Shown one piece after another: positions 62,530 through 64,000 of a DNA stretch of 64,000 nucleotides. The notes under the pieces were generated by a model, which did not search any database, was not told the origin of the DNA, and saw nothing but the letters and a program-made list of their open reading frames with translations. This DNA comes from Edolisoma coerulescens (lineage: Eukaryota > Chordata > Aves > Passeriformes > Campephagidae), in NCBI GenBank assembly GCA_013397115.1, contig VWZW01000482.1:72854-136853 (forward strand). Reading direction: 5' to 3'. How positions within the stretch are numbered: the first letter of the stretch is position 1; each line of letters starts with the position of its first letter. Position numbers and translations under genes: made by a program.

Positions 62530-64000
62530 GGAGCTGTCTTCATGTTAGCACAATTTCTTAAATACTCACAAGATGGAAAAAAGGAAAGTGAATGAATTAT
62601 TTGGGAATAAGTTTAGTAATCAAAGACTGAGAAGTTTTATTAAAACAAGAACAAAGTTCTTGTCATCAATTAAAGCCCTTTCATCTTTATGTAAATGCTA
62701 AACAGAGAAATGATACTGTTTCTACTCCTTTCTGAAATGCATAGAGGATAGTGTGATGAGTATGCTGAGCCTTCAGCCCCGAGGGTTGCTCTGTGTGGGA
62801 GGACACACCTGCCTAAACAGGAGCCATCCACGCCCACCTGTGAGAGCTCAACATCTGATTTCAGCACATGTTCATTTTGTCAAACTCCAGTTTGGCTCCA
62901 GAAAAATCACCTACCCCCAAAATTTGGTCTTGCTTTTCCCTTCACCTGGAGACAATGAACAGAAACAAGCAGAGTTCTCAAAAGTAAAGCAGAACTATTT
63001 TATCATCAAGACACTAATTAAGATATCTTCTCCTGTTCAGTTTATTTTCTTGGGGTGAATTAAGACCATTGCGTTAAATTGAAAGTATTTTACATTTTTA
63101 GGGGAAAAAAAGTCATAAGATGCTGTTTATTTGCTGCATTTTCTATGCATATATGCTTGAAAATATAAGAAATAATGGGCTTGTTTTTCACTCTAAGTAT
63201 GAGATTCACAGACAGCACTGAGTTATTGGTTTCTGAAGGAAATATTATCCGGTCACCATAATGCTAAGCAGTATTACATTTTATTAGATAATTTCGGAAA
63301 AATGCTTACTTTAGAAAAAAAAAAACAACTCCACCAACCTGAAAGGAAAAAAACCCTGGCAACAGTTCTGCTGAAAAAAATATTTATATTTATATCAACC
63401 CCCTCATCTCGGTTCTTAGACACATCACTGTTTAAAATGCAGTCACCTGACAAAAACAGTTCTAATTATTACACCCTTGGGCTAACATTTTTCAGAGTGA
63501 CTGGCTAAAGTGCACTCCAGCTCATAATTTTTATCTCTGACAGTGGAAGACATAACCTAGTTTCCTCTAATGCAAAAAGTCTCTAATCTAGAGGGCAAGA
63601 CCCTTTTCCGTATAACACTGAAGGGAGAAAATGCAATTTGAGCACAGGGAAATTGCCCACATAGTTTGATAGTTCTACTGTTATCATTTTTTCCCCAGGA
63701 TTAAATGTCTTGTTTTATTTTATGCTAAATTGTGACCTGGCTCAGACTTGTATATATTCTTCATCGTATACTGGGAATTTTTTACTGTAAAAACAAAGGG
63801 ACCTAGAGATGTGGTCTAGTTTTCTTATTCACATTTTAGCTATTAAAATTTCCAGATTTCCTCATGGGGCAAAGGATATTTTTTTCTTAATAGATAGTCC
63901 TTGTTTTGGCAAGTGGCACTTGCAAACAATAAGCTTCATTCACCTCTGGGTTAATCCCGTTGTGTATCAGCACAAGGTGATTGATTTCATATTGGTGTAA
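62530..64000. other. Noncoding DNA, nothing recognised
   Basis: Open frames up to 101 codons (62753-63058) have no domain. The window ends inside an open frame that runs to base 64000 but shows no coding character. Confidence 0.55.

Overview
The window looks like noncoding DNA from a bird nuclear genome, either intergenic or deep intronic. Three observations support this. It holds CR1 non-LTR retrotransposon fragments of the avian type (3519-3911 +, 31992-32353 +, 33515-33580 -). Recognisable transposons are very sparse, only a handful in 64 kb. The sequence is AT-rich and CpG-poor, with vertebrate-style microsatellites. A solo-LTR-like block at 29833-30473 (- strand) has the texture of songbird endogenous-retrovirus LTRs; a passerine origin is a guess from memory of such repeats. 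I saw no bacterial, phage or plasmid features, and no operon, CRISPR array, tRNA or rRNA.

Layout: 1-3.5 kb, unique DNA. 3.5-3.9 kb, a fairly well preserved CR1 3' fragment. 7.35-7.78 kb, a GAA/TTC tract interrupted by a 259-base assembly gap. 8.4 and 10.65 kb, two related ~95-bp sequences in direct orientation. 10.7-29.8 kb, unique DNA with only low-complexity patches. 29.8-30.5 kb, the LTR-like block. 32.0-32.35 kb, a strongly diverged, old CR1. 33.5 kb, a CR1 stub in antisense. 33.6-43.7 kb, unique DNA. 44.3-45.3 kb, an uneven-composition, non-repetitive stretch that could be a conserved regulatory element. 49.5 kb, an 18-bp minisatellite. 51.8-53.5 kb, a zone with a (CAG)11 tract, a 708-base gap, a higher CpG density and a candidate 88-bp exon (53178-53265, - strand). 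58.2 and 58.8 kb, T-rich tracts. 62.46-62.53 kb, three nested inverted repeats.

I found no protein-coding gene that I can support. Most open frames are about 60-120 codons, the lengths expected by chance in AT-rich DNA, and none matches a family I know. The one exception in length (165 codons at 11086-11583) has no recognisable domain. There is therefore no set of genes working together to describe. The value of the window lies in its repeats, assembly gaps and a few structural or regulatory candidates.
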